Shown piece after piece: positions 27,701 through 37,900 of a stretch of DNA of 64,000 bases (position 1 is the stretch's first letter; every line of letters begins with the position of its first letter). Both the position numbers and the translations under genes were made by a program. The DNA comes from Leptasterias polaris (taxonomy: Eukaryota > Echinodermata > Asteroidea > Forcipulatida > Asteriidae). The stretch spans positions 3,386,501 through 3,450,500 of the forward strand of contig JAZGTN010000003.1 of assembly GCA_037783415.1 (NCBI GenBank), given 5' to 3'. A model generated the notes under the pieces. The model worked only from the letters and a program-made list of their open reading frames with translations. It did no database searches and had not been told where the DNA came from.

Positions 27701-28206
27701 TAGGATCTCTCCATGATTCAATCATGATCCAATTTATAACTGTTATGTTTTTACGACCAATGACAATAGGTCAAAGCAGTACCATCATTCATCAACCATC
27801 ATTTAGTATAGGGCGCTGTACGACCTAGATACGAGCTAGATACGAGCTACGATACGACCGATGATGTCAAAATTTCAAAAAGGAGTACAGTACATGCAGC
27901 GCCCCAGTTACTGGGTCTACATTTAGTATAGTAGCTATAGGCATAGCACTAGTGGTTATAATAAGTAAACTAATATTATAACTGCGATAAAGACTATACT
28001 GGCCTAAAGTGCAGAGATATTGTTTGAGGATGTTTGCAGTTTGATAAAGTTCAAATGGACCACAATATTTACCAGCTCCCATCGGCTGAGTAGTCTTCGC
28101 GGACAGTGCCCCACTGCCGCTCCGAGAGGTACGGCCCCCATCGCTTCCAGTTCTTCACCCGCTCATCAGATTCAGCCAACCTGTCCTTCTCCGCGATCGA
28201 CGCCAT
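12728..28206 (-). CDS. GH63-type glycosidase, YMR196W/bacterial glucosidase-like (complete, 16 exons, 887 aa)
   Basis: Exons (high to low): 28206-28073, 25942-25782, 25049-24867, 24148-23906, 23667-23518, 22963-22758, 22258-22031, 21152-21036, 20826-20675, 19422-19302, 18553-18400, 17550-17348, 16962-16819, 15108-14979, 14061-13785, 12788-12728. Every border is GT-AG, and the 2664 nt close in frame from ATG to TAG. The N-terminus (about residues 20-65) reads [21 protein letters not shown] then [20 protein letters not shown], followed by [12 protein letters not shown] and YFRNTW-type segments of the beta-rich domain. The C-terminal (alpha/alpha)6 domain has WWVNRKD (525-531), [10 protein letters not shown] (540-549), QADGTAWM (565-572), NWRGPIW (767-773) and [12 protein letters not shown]...HQTGWTA (854-875). 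Clan GH-G enzymes use an Asp acid and a Glu base near such C-terminal motifs; Glu855 is a candidate base (inference). No signal peptide is evident, so a cytosolic location is likely. Substrate is unknown. This type is familiar from bacteria and fungi; I recall only patchy animal occurrence. Confidence 0.9.
12915..13110. mobile_element. Small MITE with CACAAAGAGCTAAGAT termini (family E, copy 1)
   Basis: TTTACAAAGCACTAAGATTC...TCTTAAGATG...GTGACATCACACTTTGC...GATCGATCTTAGCTCTTTGTGAAATTGG, followed by a second partial inverted unit to 13110. Related copies lie at 26515-26650 and 45665-45800. Located just upstream (genomic right) of the last GH63-type exon, in its final intron. Confidence 0.7.
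14433..14516. repeat. Three tandem copies of a 28-30 bp unit
   Basis: CATTTTTGAAGAACTAGCGATGACCTT occurs three times in a row with one or two base changes. In an intron of the GH63-type gene. Confidence 0.85.
14561..14928. mobile_element. MITE, TTAA family A, complete
   Basis: TTAA (14557-14560) then AGGCACTGAACACG; the right end is GTGTACAGTTCCT then TTAA (14929-14932). The internal part is the reverse complement of 48697-49069 (AGAAATTACCTCTTTCTC, CAGCTCTCCGTTGCTGGTTACC and others). 368 bp with no ORF: a non-autonomous element whose TTAA target is typical of the piggyBac superfamily. Confidence 0.85.
15430..15832 (+). mobile_element. LINE 3' fragment with ATT-repeat tail
   Basis: The open stretch ends [18 protein letters not shown]...[14 protein letters not shown], the C-terminal signature of CR1/L2-like reverse transcriptase ORFs. 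A 3' UTR-like segment (GCGCCCTGAGCACCTTG...TTGGCGCATT) and TTATTATTATTAT tail follow. 5'-truncated and inactive; inserted antisense in an intron of the GH63-type gene. Confidence 0.75.
18935..19253 (-). mobile_element. LINE 3' fragment with ATTG-repeat tail
   Basis: Minus strand reads [17 protein letters not shown]...[11 protein letters not shown], then TAAAGCGCTATGAGCAACG and a GATTGTTTGATTGATTGA tail. Same class as 250-537 and 20413-20560. It lies immediately downstream of GH63-type exon 10 in transcription direction. Confidence 0.75.
20413..20560 (-). mobile_element. LINE C-terminal fragment
   Basis: A minus-strand frame reads [20 protein letters not shown], then [17 protein letters not shown] and a stop. 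This matches the usual reverse transcriptase ORF end. Inactive remnant inside GH63-type intron 9. The adjacent 20200-20340 and 20560-20640 segments resemble the repeat around 36600-36790. Confidence 0.7.
21328..21573. mobile_element. Inverted-repeat element (MITE-like)
   Basis: The left arm AGATAGGTTGCAATATGACG...GCCATCTTTACAGG...CAATTTGG is mirrored by the right arm CCAAAATGCAATTTTCCCTGTAAAGATGGCG...GAACTATCTATA. A further partial arm (AGACGCCATCTTTACGGGCAACTTTGG) occurs at 21645-21675, so the structure may be nested or larger. Confidence 0.5.
24190..24450 (-). mobile_element. Decayed LINE 3' fragment
   Basis: Minus strand shows a CTATGAAATGATCTCCCCAATCAACTCC segment (the degenerate LWN.LP..L region) and ends in GGCGCTCTACAGATGCC, like the 3' ends of the other LINE pieces. 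Frameshifts and stops abound. Confidence 0.5.
24523..24866. repeat. Tandem partial duplications of the exon 3/intron 3 border of the GH63-type gene
   Basis: The true border (minus GATTCAG|GTAGGTTC at 24867/24866) is echoed at about 24664-24700 (ACCTACCTGAATCTTCAAGTTTAAAATTCAAGGTCTGTGATTCTCC) and more weakly at about 24523-24560. Shared intronic sequence (GGTACCCTGTCAAGG...TTTGTGGGTAC) accompanies each. The duplicate donor is preceded by in-frame stops, so it is a decoy, not an alternative exon. Confidence 0.75.
26095..26247. mobile_element. MITE with about 65-bp terminal inverted repeats
   Basis: Left arm CGATCCATTAAGC...TTGACCAATCACAGCCGCGAAA..GATCACCATT; right arm AATGGTGATCAGATTTCGCGGTTGTGATTGGTCAATGAG...GCTTAATGGATCG. 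The element is 153 bp and almost entirely palindromic, with a short central spacer. In intron 1 of the GH63-type gene. Confidence 0.8.
26515..26650. mobile_element. MITE family E, copy 2
   Basis: ACAAAGCACTAAGATTCATTTTAAGATCAATAG...GTTAAGATCAATCTTTGTTCTTTGTGAAATCAG; same ends and centre as 12915-13110 and 45665-45800. Confidence 0.65.
26845..26962 (+). mobile_element. SINE fragment (family 4), 3' portion
   Basis: TTGGCGCAGTGGTATCTTGCC...GGGTTTTCAGTCCCTGCCTGATTGAGTGGGTTTTCCCT...CATCTAAAACC. The TTTTCAGTCC..ACCTGATT and CATCTAAAAC elements are shared with the inverted copy at 51055-51245. Confidence 0.55.
27811..27905. mobile_element. Very short inverted-repeat element
   Basis: GGGCGCTGTACG...GTACATGCAGCGCCC: inverted ends flanking about 70 bp that includes ACGAGCTAGATACGAGCTACGATACGA. 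The flanking CATTTAGTATAG occurs on both sides and may be a duplicated target. Confidence 0.45.
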
Positions 28207-28874
28207 CTCGACCTACAGCGATGGCCGAGTGGACTGTCCTCGTTGCCCGTAGGGAGTTATTTAAGACTTTCTCTAAGAACTTTGAGACAAGAGAGCACAC
28301 GAAAACACAGTAATTAAAAATTGTACAGGTCGATTACTACACTACTTCCGCGTCCCATCCATCCCATCATCCGCCACAAAATGCAAACAAGGCTAGTCTT
28401 GTTTCAATGGTGACATGTCAACCGGTTGAACTCTCTGCTGCGTAGCCGCAAATCAGCCGTTCCTTGACCCGAAAATGTCATACCCTGGATATTCATCAGG
28501 AGTCATGGGTGCCACTGTGATGTGAAACTGAAAGCAATTGTGCAGATTTTTATCTCCGAGGCTGCAAATGCTTATTCATGATGTTCTTGACTTGTAGTTG
28601 TTGGTCCCCATAGGCTCCATTCTTGTACTATAAAATTATAGTCTCACAGTGTTTTATTTGCTTTTTCTTTTTTTCTTGTCCTTTTTTCACCGGCCTAAAA
28701 AAATACACAATAGGGGGCCTATTAGTTTCATAGGCCGTAGTGTTGTACTTTTCCTCGTTTCTACTGATTTTTACATCCGTCAAATTTGGTTATTTGAAAC
28801 CATGCAGAGGTAGAATCTGCCAATTCGAATAAAATTAGTCATCCCCAGCCAATGAGCATATACATGTAGGCCTA

Positions 28875-29150
28875 CCTATACAGCAATCCTTCACCGATCT
28901 TGAACTCTTGGTGGCAGCAGACATGCCTCCATTACTGCGGTGTACCTGGGTGGTATTGCGCAGTTTAGCGACTGGTATAAGGTTTGGGCTACACGGCGAT
29001 CATTTGATCAGTCACGGGTTATTGGACTTTTACTTTGCAAATCGCTTAAACCCGTCTCTAGGCAGCGCAGTACCACCCAGGTACCACCGCAATAATGGCG
29101 GTATCTGCTGCCACCAAGAGTTCAAGATCGGTGAAGAATTGCTGTATAGG
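28875..29150. mobile_element. MITE with about 85-bp terminal inverted repeats
   Basis: CCTATACAGCAATCCTTCACCGATCTTGAACTCTTGGTGGCAGCAGA... is mirrored at the right end (...CACCAAGAGTTCAAGATCGGTGAAGAATTGCTGTATAGG). The arms differ at only a few positions over about 85 bp, so the insertion is fairly young. No target-site duplication is obvious. Confidence 0.85.
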
Positions 29151-29332
29151 GCATAAGGGATGGTATTGAATTCAAGAAGAAGGCTCTGTAACTGCTGTAT
29201 GCTCAGTGGGAAGGCTAGTGAAATAATGGAATGGGTGATCGCAGATCATGACAATAACTGGTGTATTTTCAATCTATTTATCAAATAAACACAAGGGATC
29301 AAGTTGACTGGGTAAATTTTAAATGATTTGGG

Positions 29333-29520
29333 GTTGAGCAACTTAAGACAAATTGACTAGGGCGAGAATTGAACCAACGACCTCCAGATAACGTGCCGGC
29401 GCTCTACCAACGGCAGTCTATAGCCATGTTGGCAGTCTCCATATTTTGTCAATGTGTTTGTTCAGGGTGCCAGTCATACAACCGTTAACTGCCGTGTAGC
29501 AAGGGATCACACCCATACAA
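29333..29520 (-). mobile_element. Dispersed repeat with tRNA-like segment (family 2, inverted copy)
   Basis: Reverse complement of the 1575-1785 unit: GGTTGAGCAACTTAAG, GAATTGAACCAACGACCTCC, GCTCTACCAAC, TTTTGTCAATGTGTTTGTTC, TTAACTGCCGTGTAGCAAG.GATCAC. Confidence 0.7.
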
Positions 29521-29554
29521 TACAACCTGGGAAACAGCAGTCAGGGGTTCACAT

Positions 29555-29885
29555 TCGCCATTGTGCAACAGTGTATGCTAACGTTAGGAAGTTCCGAGTC
29601 CAAAACACAGGAACGAGCCACAACCTCAATAAAGGCCATTCTGGTCGTCCAAGGACTGGCAGATCACCGCAGAGCAGTTGGCGCATACCAAATTTCACCT
29701 GCCCCCCTTAATGCCTCATGTGCAGTCAAGCATGAAATCCAATCCAGTGAAACTGGCACCAAAAGAAGCAGGAAGAGTGACTTTACAAGTACATATGAAA
29801 ATATCTTATCTATATTGCTACACAAAAAAACAACGGGCAATTTTAAAAGTGTATAGTGTTTTTTTTTTGACTCGCACTGTATAGC
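29555..29885 (+). mobile_element. Transposase N-terminal (HTH) fragment of a mariner/IS630-like element
   Basis: The plus strand reads TVYANVRKFRVQNTGTSHNL then NKGHSGRPRTGRSP, matching the HTH-linker pattern (NVRKF...GTS.NLNKG.SGR.RT) at the start of some invertebrate mariner/IS630-like transposases. The frame then breaks. The stretch ends TTTTTTTTGACTCGCACTGTATA, which looks like an element terminus. Only a remnant; no DDE/D catalytic region is left. Confidence 0.5.
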
Positions 29886-31397
29886 TAGCTAGCTATAGGC
29901 GATTGAGGCTAATGGTAAGGACGTTATTGAGGGCAGCCTACTGCCAGGCCACGACCTCTACCCTTTGGCCATCCCTGGCAGTGTGGTCTACATTCAGGTA
30001 CGGTTTGTGGGCACTGATTTGTGGTCTACATTCAGGTACGGTTTGTGGGCGGCACTGATTCTGTAACACTTTCCAATTTTCAGTGAACTCATTTTTCATA
30101 TAAAAAATCATTTGTAAATGACATTCGATCGTTTATTATTGCAAAAATAATTGCATCAATACATACAGCACCTTCCCCTCCCTATATTTTGAATATGGAA
30201 ATATGAGTACTTAAGAATTATTATTAGAGAGTAAACCAATAAAAATGAATTTTATAATTTGCTCAAAAAGTGAGGGAAAAGTGGCCAGGAATTACGTCAT
30301 ATTGCACCACAGAGCATCTAGAATGAAAAATGTCCCGGGGCCCTTAAGCGGGCCCCTGTTTCGGATGGGATATTAGTGTAATTTGCAAAATGATCACCCC
30401 ACAACGGAAACTCATTAAATATTAAATTGCAACCCGTTCAGGTCAGGTCACGATTAGTGAACACAACAGCTGCACACGAATGGTGTGATTTTTGAAACCA
30501 CAGTAGTCTTTTATTTAGTGTGTATTTTTGTACCCAACAGTGTGATACTGCATCAGTAAGTGTCGATTCAGCTGTTCAGCGAAGCGTGAATTTGTTGAAT
30601 CTAGATTTGCATCAATAACGGTTAATAAACTTATAACTATTTTCTCCATTGTACAATCAGTCTTATCAAAAAAAGTGTAAAGCAACATGCTTCAGCAGCT
30701 GTATGAAATTTAATCCAGATGTCCAGTATAACCTGTTTACAAAGCGCATTATCCTAATGTTAAGCATTCGTAAAAAATTGTCAGACAAAAATGTTTATTA
30801 TTAAAATTAAATATCAACTTGAACGAAATTATCATTATTGTTTTTTGTTGTAAAAGGGTAAACGAGTGTGTAATAATTACACATAAAATGAGTGGAACTC
30901 AATACAAATTGTGCAATAATGTAAAACAAAAAAAACATTTTTTGACTATACGTTCTCGGCCATGTGGACAATTTAAATATACTTTACGCATGCAGTGCAC
31001 ATACAAATTTAGCTCTGATTGGAAACAATTAGGAATCCTTTTTCTGATTGTTTTTTTTCTCGTTGGATGGACCCTAAAATTATTGGCTCCTCACCTGAAA
31101 TTCTGAATGTATAAAGTGGCAACCGGGAGAAGGGGGCGTGCCCCACAATTTTCCAGTGCCCCCCCCCCCATAGGTGCCCCTATCCAGTTAGTGCCCTAAA
31201 AAAGGGACAAGAAAAGAAAAGAAAAAGAAAAGAAAAAAAGAAAAATATGGCCCCTGCATGCCCCGACAGAAAAGCAATGCCCACGCCCCCCCCCCCCCCG
31301 TGCCAAAAGGTTTTGTTTTAATACTGACCACACCACTGATATTTGTTCTTCCAAAAATCAATCAATATCACCTTTACAAAAACTGTATTGGTCTTAA

Positions 31398-31794
31398 AGG
31401 GAAGGTATAGCCTACGTTTGCCAATTACTCTTAAAATCAATGGCAATACAAATTAAGAAGTACAGTAGCTTTTGATAGCATAAAGCATTTTGAGCAACAT
31501 TTCACTTTGAAGAGTGGTGTGGTTATGGAAAAATATCAGTTTTTATCACAACAAAACTTGAATCTGAGAGACGTTTCTGTCAGAAACCTTTCTCGGATTG
31601 TGTGTTTCCAATAACAGATTATTCTTCCTCAGTGGACATAATCGCTCCAGATATTCGGTGATATCTGAAAAACGTTACCTCCATTCGAAATGAAATTTCC
31701 ACAGGTTAGTAGGGGTAGGGGCCTATTATTGCACATGTCTACATTAGGATTAAAACAATCGAACGATTCCAAAACCCAAAGGTATACTTTACCT
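31398..31794. mobile_element. MITE, TTAA family B, decayed
   Basis: TTAA|AGGGAAGGTATAGCCTACG ... GGTATACTTTACCT|TTAA. Internal GAGAGACGTTTCTGTCAGAAACC hairpin and GGTGATATCTGAAAAACG match 45110-45498. Confidence 0.75.
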
Positions 31795-32174
31795 TTAAAG
31801 GTCGGGTCAATAATTTCGGTCAATGACCCCGAAAAAAAGTTGACGTGTAATTTTTATCAGAAAGTCTAACAAAGATGCATAATGGTGCCTTCGTTGATTA
31901 GAATTCAAAAAATGCATAAAGGCGTCCTTTAGAGATGTAAATGTCCGTGGTGTCCGTTTATGAATGCTGCGGCCAGAGATGCGGCTGGTACCCGCTGTCA
32001 CTTTGCTAAACAAGAATGGATTTGAAGTTCTTGACGAAAATGCCGTGACAGTTTGTGTCATTCCCTTAACAAGTTGATTATGGAATAGATGTTAATTTTT
32101 GCATCGGGGATAAAGAATACAATTTGTTTTTTTACCCTTACACCGATGTGTGTTAAGCACTGTTATATACCCAA

Positions 32175-32297
32175 GTTCTGTGAAAAATAATTATTCGAAC
32201 TGCCTCTAGCCATCGGGCTAGCTTGGTGGTCTAGTGGTAAGACATCTGCTCTAGCAAAGAAAAGGTCGTGGGTTCGAATCCCACCCGAGTGTTTTTG
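32175..32297 (+). mobile_element. tRNA-like dispersed repeat (family 3, copy 2)
   Basis: GCTTGGTGGTCTAGTGGTAAGACATC...GGTCGTGGGTTCGAATCCCACC has good A and B boxes and could fold partly as a tRNA. But the 5' flank is shared with 11060-11150 and there is no convincing full acceptor stem, so a tRNA-derived repeat is preferred to a functional tRNA gene. Confidence 0.55.
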
Positions 32298-33678
32298 CCA
32301 GTGTTTTTTTTCACAGTACTCTGGTAAGTACCGAGTATACAGATCGGTGTAGGGGTAAAATACAAAATAAACTCTTGATTATTCTTTCATGATGATTAGA
32401 ACTTAATAAATGTAGATTTTTTTTTTAGTTTTTTTTTTTTTAAATGCCTTACCTTTTATATACAACAAGGAGAAAACAAACCTCTTTAAGAAGCGCCAAA
32501 AAAATAAGCATTTTATTACACGAACAAAACAAGTTCAAACATGATCAGCCATTCGATATAATAGTATCAAATGTAAGGATAAAAAAATACCTTAAAACCC
32601 CACATAAATAGAGTCATAAATACAGGGTATAGTATGGGAGTTCAAGCGCTACCGTTTGCACACAGTTCATCAGAGAATAACTTTTAAAAGTAAAACAAAT
32701 AATTGTGAGTTTATAAAATCATTTTCAAACTATGGCCAATTATGGTTAATGATCTTTAGATTTTCTCATCAAATGGCGTGTACTTTTCTAAAACAAATTT
32801 TCATCGGCATTTAATGGCAGACCTCGTTGTCAAAAACGCCCTCAAATCTGTATTAAAAAGAGGGCACACCGGCATATAACCACAGCGTGCCCTACTGCTG
32901 TATGATTTTAAAAAAATGTTTTCAAAATTAAATAGAACCCATTGCTTTATACAGCAGGTGAAACTTCAAAAATGATCAGAAGACTTAACTCAAAAATATA
33001 CAAATAAGATTTTTTTCCTGTATAAACCGACTGCTAAAATGTCGAAAAAACCTTACCCGTGGGTGTTTTGGGTCAGTCTGACCCTGTTTCCGGGTTCAAA
33101 TAACCCGAATTATGAGTTTAAAACGCAGTGCCGGAGCCTGGGGAAGGCTCCCTTGCACACATTACAACAATTTTGAGAGACAGCACCGTGCCGGGTCCAG
33201 GTTACAGGGAACCAGACTAATGAGTCAACTCGACCGTTTTGGGGGATGAGACTAAAGCACGGAATAAGATCAGTAACGTAGTAGTAAACAGGATTCGTTG
33301 TCACTCATGAACCAGAATGCCAGCCGGATCCGGTTCAGTGGTGATCCATACCGAGGTTTTTTATTACCACATACGGTTATAATTGTTTTCCAAAACTGCC
33401 GAGGGTATTGTACCAGTATGTTTTAAAATCATTTCACGAATAAAACTAATTTGAACACTATATAAAAAAATCAACGTGTCCAACATACATATGAAATTAC
33501 AAAATGATCGAAAATTTCAGTCGTCGACTCTCCTAGAAATGCCCGTCTTCTTCAGATTTCAGGGCTGATCCCTCCTATGTTCTCAGTAAACAATCATAAA
33601 TCAATTTCATAGAGCTGCTAAAGCAGAAAATGTATTTTTTTTGTTTTTTTGTTTTTGGATTTATTTTGTGTGTTTTAA

Positions 33679-33946
33679 AGGGACACGTTGCCTTGGATCG
33701 GACGAGTTGGTCTACTAAAAGCGTTTGTTAACCGTTTGGTATAAAATGCATATGGTTAGAAAGATGTTGTAAAAGTAGAATACAATGATCCACACAAATA
33801 TGCCTCGAAATTGCGTGGTTTTCCTTTTACTTTGCGAACTAACACGGTCGGCCATTTATGGGAGTCAACAATTTATGCATCTCATAACAAACGGTTACAA
33901 ACGCTTTTTATAGACCAACTCGTCCGATCCAAGGCAACGTGTCCCT
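33679..33946. mobile_element. TTAA-flanked MITE with near-perfect 57-bp inverted repeats
   Basis: TTAA (33675-33678) | AGGGACACGTTGCCTTGG...ATCGGACGAGTTGGTCTA; the right arm is the reverse complement ending GTGTCCCT | TTAA (33947-33950). 268 bp, no ORF. The arms show only a few mismatches, so this is the freshest-looking TTAA element in the window. Confidence 0.9.
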
Positions 33947-34492
33947 TTAAGCACAGTATACTCGGTACTTTCCCGAATTCTGGGAAAAAACACAGGCCAG
34001 AGGCAAAACTAACATCTACAAAAAACACCGAAGAGGATACCTGTCACATGGTATGTGTGATATGATGGTTTGGCTGGTAATCATATTATGGTAAGCAATG
34101 GTTCTTTGCTTAGCTGCTTTCTGCTAAAGCACATCTTTGAAATTGCACCCAGGTTAATTTGCGATTGTTCAAACTATAACCAACTTTCACAATCAACTTG
34201 ACGGTAGTACTAAAACTACTAATAACAATAGTGCAATTAATATTATTCCTGTAAGGTTGGTTTTTTTAGAAATCAAAATTTCAGTGAAAATCCTTTCTGG
34301 TTTTAAACACTCAAGAACAATTCAAGCGGTGGTTTTAGAGAAAAGAGTGATTGCTTTCTAGGAATATCACAATATGACAAAACCTAAATCGACAATGAGA
34401 CAAGTGGATGCTGGGTGGCAGCAGGCTTGTGTTCAAAAGGCTCTCATTGCTCGGGTTCTTCTGTGTCAAAGAAGTTTTTAACTAAAATAAGG

Positions 34493-34630
34493 AAGATAAA
34501 GCAGTCTGGTCTACGATAATGAAGATAAAGCAGTCTGGTCTACGATAATGAAGATAAAGCAGTCTGGTCTACGATAATGAAGATAAAGCAGTCTGGTCTA
34601 CGATAATGAAGATAAAGCAGTCTGGTCTAA
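34493..34630. repeat. 29-bp tandem repeat, five units
   Basis: AAGATAAAGCAGTCTGGTCTACGATAATG starts at 34493, 34522, 34551, 34580 and, as a partial unit, 34609. Copies are identical by eye. No spacers, so it is not a CRISPR array. Confidence 0.95.
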
Positions 34631-34989
34631 ACGAAAATGAGATTGAGATAATCATTGTAGACAGAAAATATGACAAACATGGCTGCAAGCAGTGCTAAAG
34701 CGTAAAGGCCCATTGATGTTCAGGTATTAAAATTCATGCTTAGGCCTATATGGAGATCAAACAGCTTGGGTTTTAAATGAAAACACTGACAATTTGGTTC
34801 CTACATGCCTTGTGTCAGAGTTGAGGAAGCGTGCTGACTTGTTACTCCAGTCTTCAATTTCAGATGTGGTATCGCCCCTTCAGTATATCAACAACAAAAA
34901 ACAATAATATGCAGAGAGAAAGTCACTTCAAACAAGTATTCGCAATCTCTTCGAGAAAAAAAACACACAAGTTACGCGGGTGGCTACCC

Positions 34990-37900
34990 TCAACCGTCCA
35001 GAATGTCGCTTTCTTTACCGCTTTTAACAAGGAAGTCACTGCAATATAGCCGCCTAAGCAACGCTAAATTAATTAAGAAAATTGACGTCGTAAAAACCGG
35101 CAGAACGTAGTAGAGGATGGTGAAGGAACTGTTTATCTTCGTGTTGGAACTATAGCAACAGAACAGTAACGGCACCAGGCGTAACGCCATAAACGTGACA
35201 AGGTTTGTGTATTTATGTACACTGTAAACCGTGGAGCTTTTGGAGATTCCGTACATGATCAGGAGCTGTCGTGAGTGGAGGAAGATGGCGTGTACTTCGG
35301 TCAGGAGGCCGATGTATATAACGCCCATCGCTAGTGTCTCATAACTCAGTATGCACATGGCTGAACCAATCTGAAAGAAACAATGACAACTTCATTGTAC
35401 ACTGCAAAAGATGGGGTGTGAAAATGTACACATGGGTGTTGTAACACTATATGTACCGAAAAGAATCAAAATTTACACCATAGAGTGTTAAAATAACACT
35501 AGTTTCTGCAAAAACAATTACATTGGTGTTATGTTAACACTCCAGTTGTTTATTTTGAATTTTTCTTCGGTATCTATCTGTAATACAACCCCAATGGTGT
35601 CAACTTGAACACCAGTTGTTGCAGTGGGTGCTGTATACGTTTGGTAATTGGAGCCTACTGATTGTGTTAATCCTAAATAAATGTAGGTATACAATCAAAA
35701 ACTAACCTGTGAAAATTTCACTTCAAAAGGTGGTCGCGTTTTTGAGGTATCACCTAAAAACCGGAGCGAATATTTCCACGCAGGAAGAATATTCCCTTTA
35801 GGAATACACAATCTGAGAAGCGTTATTGCCGTAACGCTTCTCAGATTCAAATTTTGGGTGATAAAAAGTGATATATTTTTCCATAACCGTAGTACTTCGA
35901 AGTGAAAAGTTTCTCAAATTGCATAGTACTATCCAAAGCCACTGTACTTCGTACCAAGTAAGTTTTTATTGCGGCCATTAATTTTCAGAGTCATTACCAA
36001 ACGTATACAGAGGAGTAACATTTCCACAATCGGCCCTGCGGACCTGTCACAGCTAATAAGCGTAATTAACCGCAATCGTACTCCCGTTTTGCTCACTTTT
36101 ATCTACAGTGGCAGTTTGTTCTCTGTGTATAGGTTAACTTACGTCTGATTGTTTAGAATTAATATAATTTGCTCATGTTTTTTTTATTTGTGTGTAAGGT
36201 GGAAAGAGTGTGTTAGAGTACAGAGACATCTTATTTTGTTTTATTATTCTTTATTTATTTATGTATTTATATATTTTTTGTGGGGGAATCTGCTGCCACA
36301 TTATATTCGGGCGTGGTACATCTTAGCCCGAACATCTGATGTCACACTTTGTGGCTCGTGAATGACGTCAGATTCCGGTCTTTAGAATCTGGCAGCTTCC
36401 TGCCAGATGTAACTTTTGCTCACATACATCTACTGTCACTCGTGTGTCGTCATGGGCGTTTTATCACTATCAGGTATACGTCATTATAATCAAAAGAAAT
36501 TATTGGGGTTGTAAGACCAGTGCATGCGTCTTTATCCTTGGGTTAAAACTGGAAAACCAGTCTTCGTATGTCTCCCTTCTATTTTATGTACAAGCACCAT
36601 GCCCAATATAGGGCAGAGGGTATACACCCCCACCCCGACGTTCTCATACTTTAAAACACTATTTTCCTCTTAATCTTATATAGAAACACCCCCCCCCCCC
36701 TCTAAAAAAGAAAACAAATCATCCTATAAAGAATTTCTGAGATTCCAAGCACACAATGAAGACACAATGGAGGTACCATGGCCATATCGAGCACCAAATG
36801 TTAAATTAAAAGAGGGGGTTGGACAAACAAATCTTTCTCAGAGAAAATTTTGCTTTTGTCCATTCCTGTTTTTCCTTCCCCCTCCGTACTTACAATAAGA
36901 TGGTGTGTGATCAATGCAAGCACCTTACTGATGTCAGTATACTTCAATATGTCGTAAGTATCGTACACCATATAGCCTGGAGGAATGAAAAAGCAACATG
37001 CATGAAAAAAAATAAACCTCACAATTATTAACAAAATAAACCAGAGAGAGTTTGTCATACATTGTGTCTCCGCCAACCTCACTATGGAAAATAAACCAAC
37101 TCGGTTTTATGGTTCATTATATAATGCGATAGTGCTGATATGCAGTGTACCGTTTTGAATTTCCTTATTAATGTGAAAGATATTTCAACGTCCAGCGTAT
37201 AGACCATGTTACCTTTGTTTACAGAGAGGTGACCTTGTACATTATAATGCATTTCAAGAGGGCAAGACACTACACAGGCTATACGGGAAAATTTACATTT
37301 TGTGTCATAATTTTCACATAAATTCAAAATTTAAAAAAGCAACAGCTGTACAGCTTTTGAGATGTCCCCCCCCCCCCCTTTCTTCATAATTATCAAAAGT
37401 TGAGAAAAATTAGACAGTGCAATCTCCATAAAACAAAAGATTTGTTGTATTCTTCCATTGAGCTGTGTACAAATGTGCCTGCAGGAAGTCCAGGCTCTGT
37501 GGCTCTTTTGTAAACATGTTATGTCACAGGTCACATGGTCTATACCCCATGTTTTGATTCAAATCAAAATAAAAAGTAGGTTGTATATACTAGTGGAGTA
37601 ACTGTTGATGTGTTGAACAGCAATGTACACTTGAGTGGTGTGTTTACATTAAAGAAAAGACACGTATTGACTGATTTATTGATAGATGGATTAGTTCATT
37701 CACTGCACATTGTAACATTGGTAATTGCCAAAGACAGTATTCACACTTGATGTGACCCACAAGAAATAACAAACCTGTGAAAGACACGTAAATACATTTT
37801 GAAGCCACGCCCATCCACCCACGGCCTTAATACTGACTTCCACATGTGAATGAAAGCTTTATAACTCACCTGTCAAAATAGCGAAGCCAGCGTCGCCAAA

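Larger units (their letters stand above)
28207..34989. other. Intergenic region between the GH63-type and first TLCD-like genes
   Basis: No exons recognised. The part just right of 28206 should hold the GH63-type promoter; no TATA box stands out. The rest is MITEs, SINE pieces and a transposase fragment listed separately. 29886-31397 and 32300-33678 are AT-rich with no structure I can name beyond poly-C/A tracts at 31150-31310. 34040-34160 repeats 7570-7710. Confidence 0.6.

Noticed and set aside
28020..28313. Plus-strand 97-codon proline/serine-rich frame
   Set aside because: Antisense shadow of GH63-type exon 1, which carries clear family motifs.
32219..32292. Possible tRNA gene (A and B boxes, GGTTCGAATCC arm)
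   Set aside because: The 5' flank is shared with the 11060-11150 repeat and a full acceptor stem is not convincing; treated as a tRNA-derived repeat.
34493..34630. Direct repeats resembling a CRISPR array
   Set aside because: Units are contiguous without spacers and the genome is eukaryotic.
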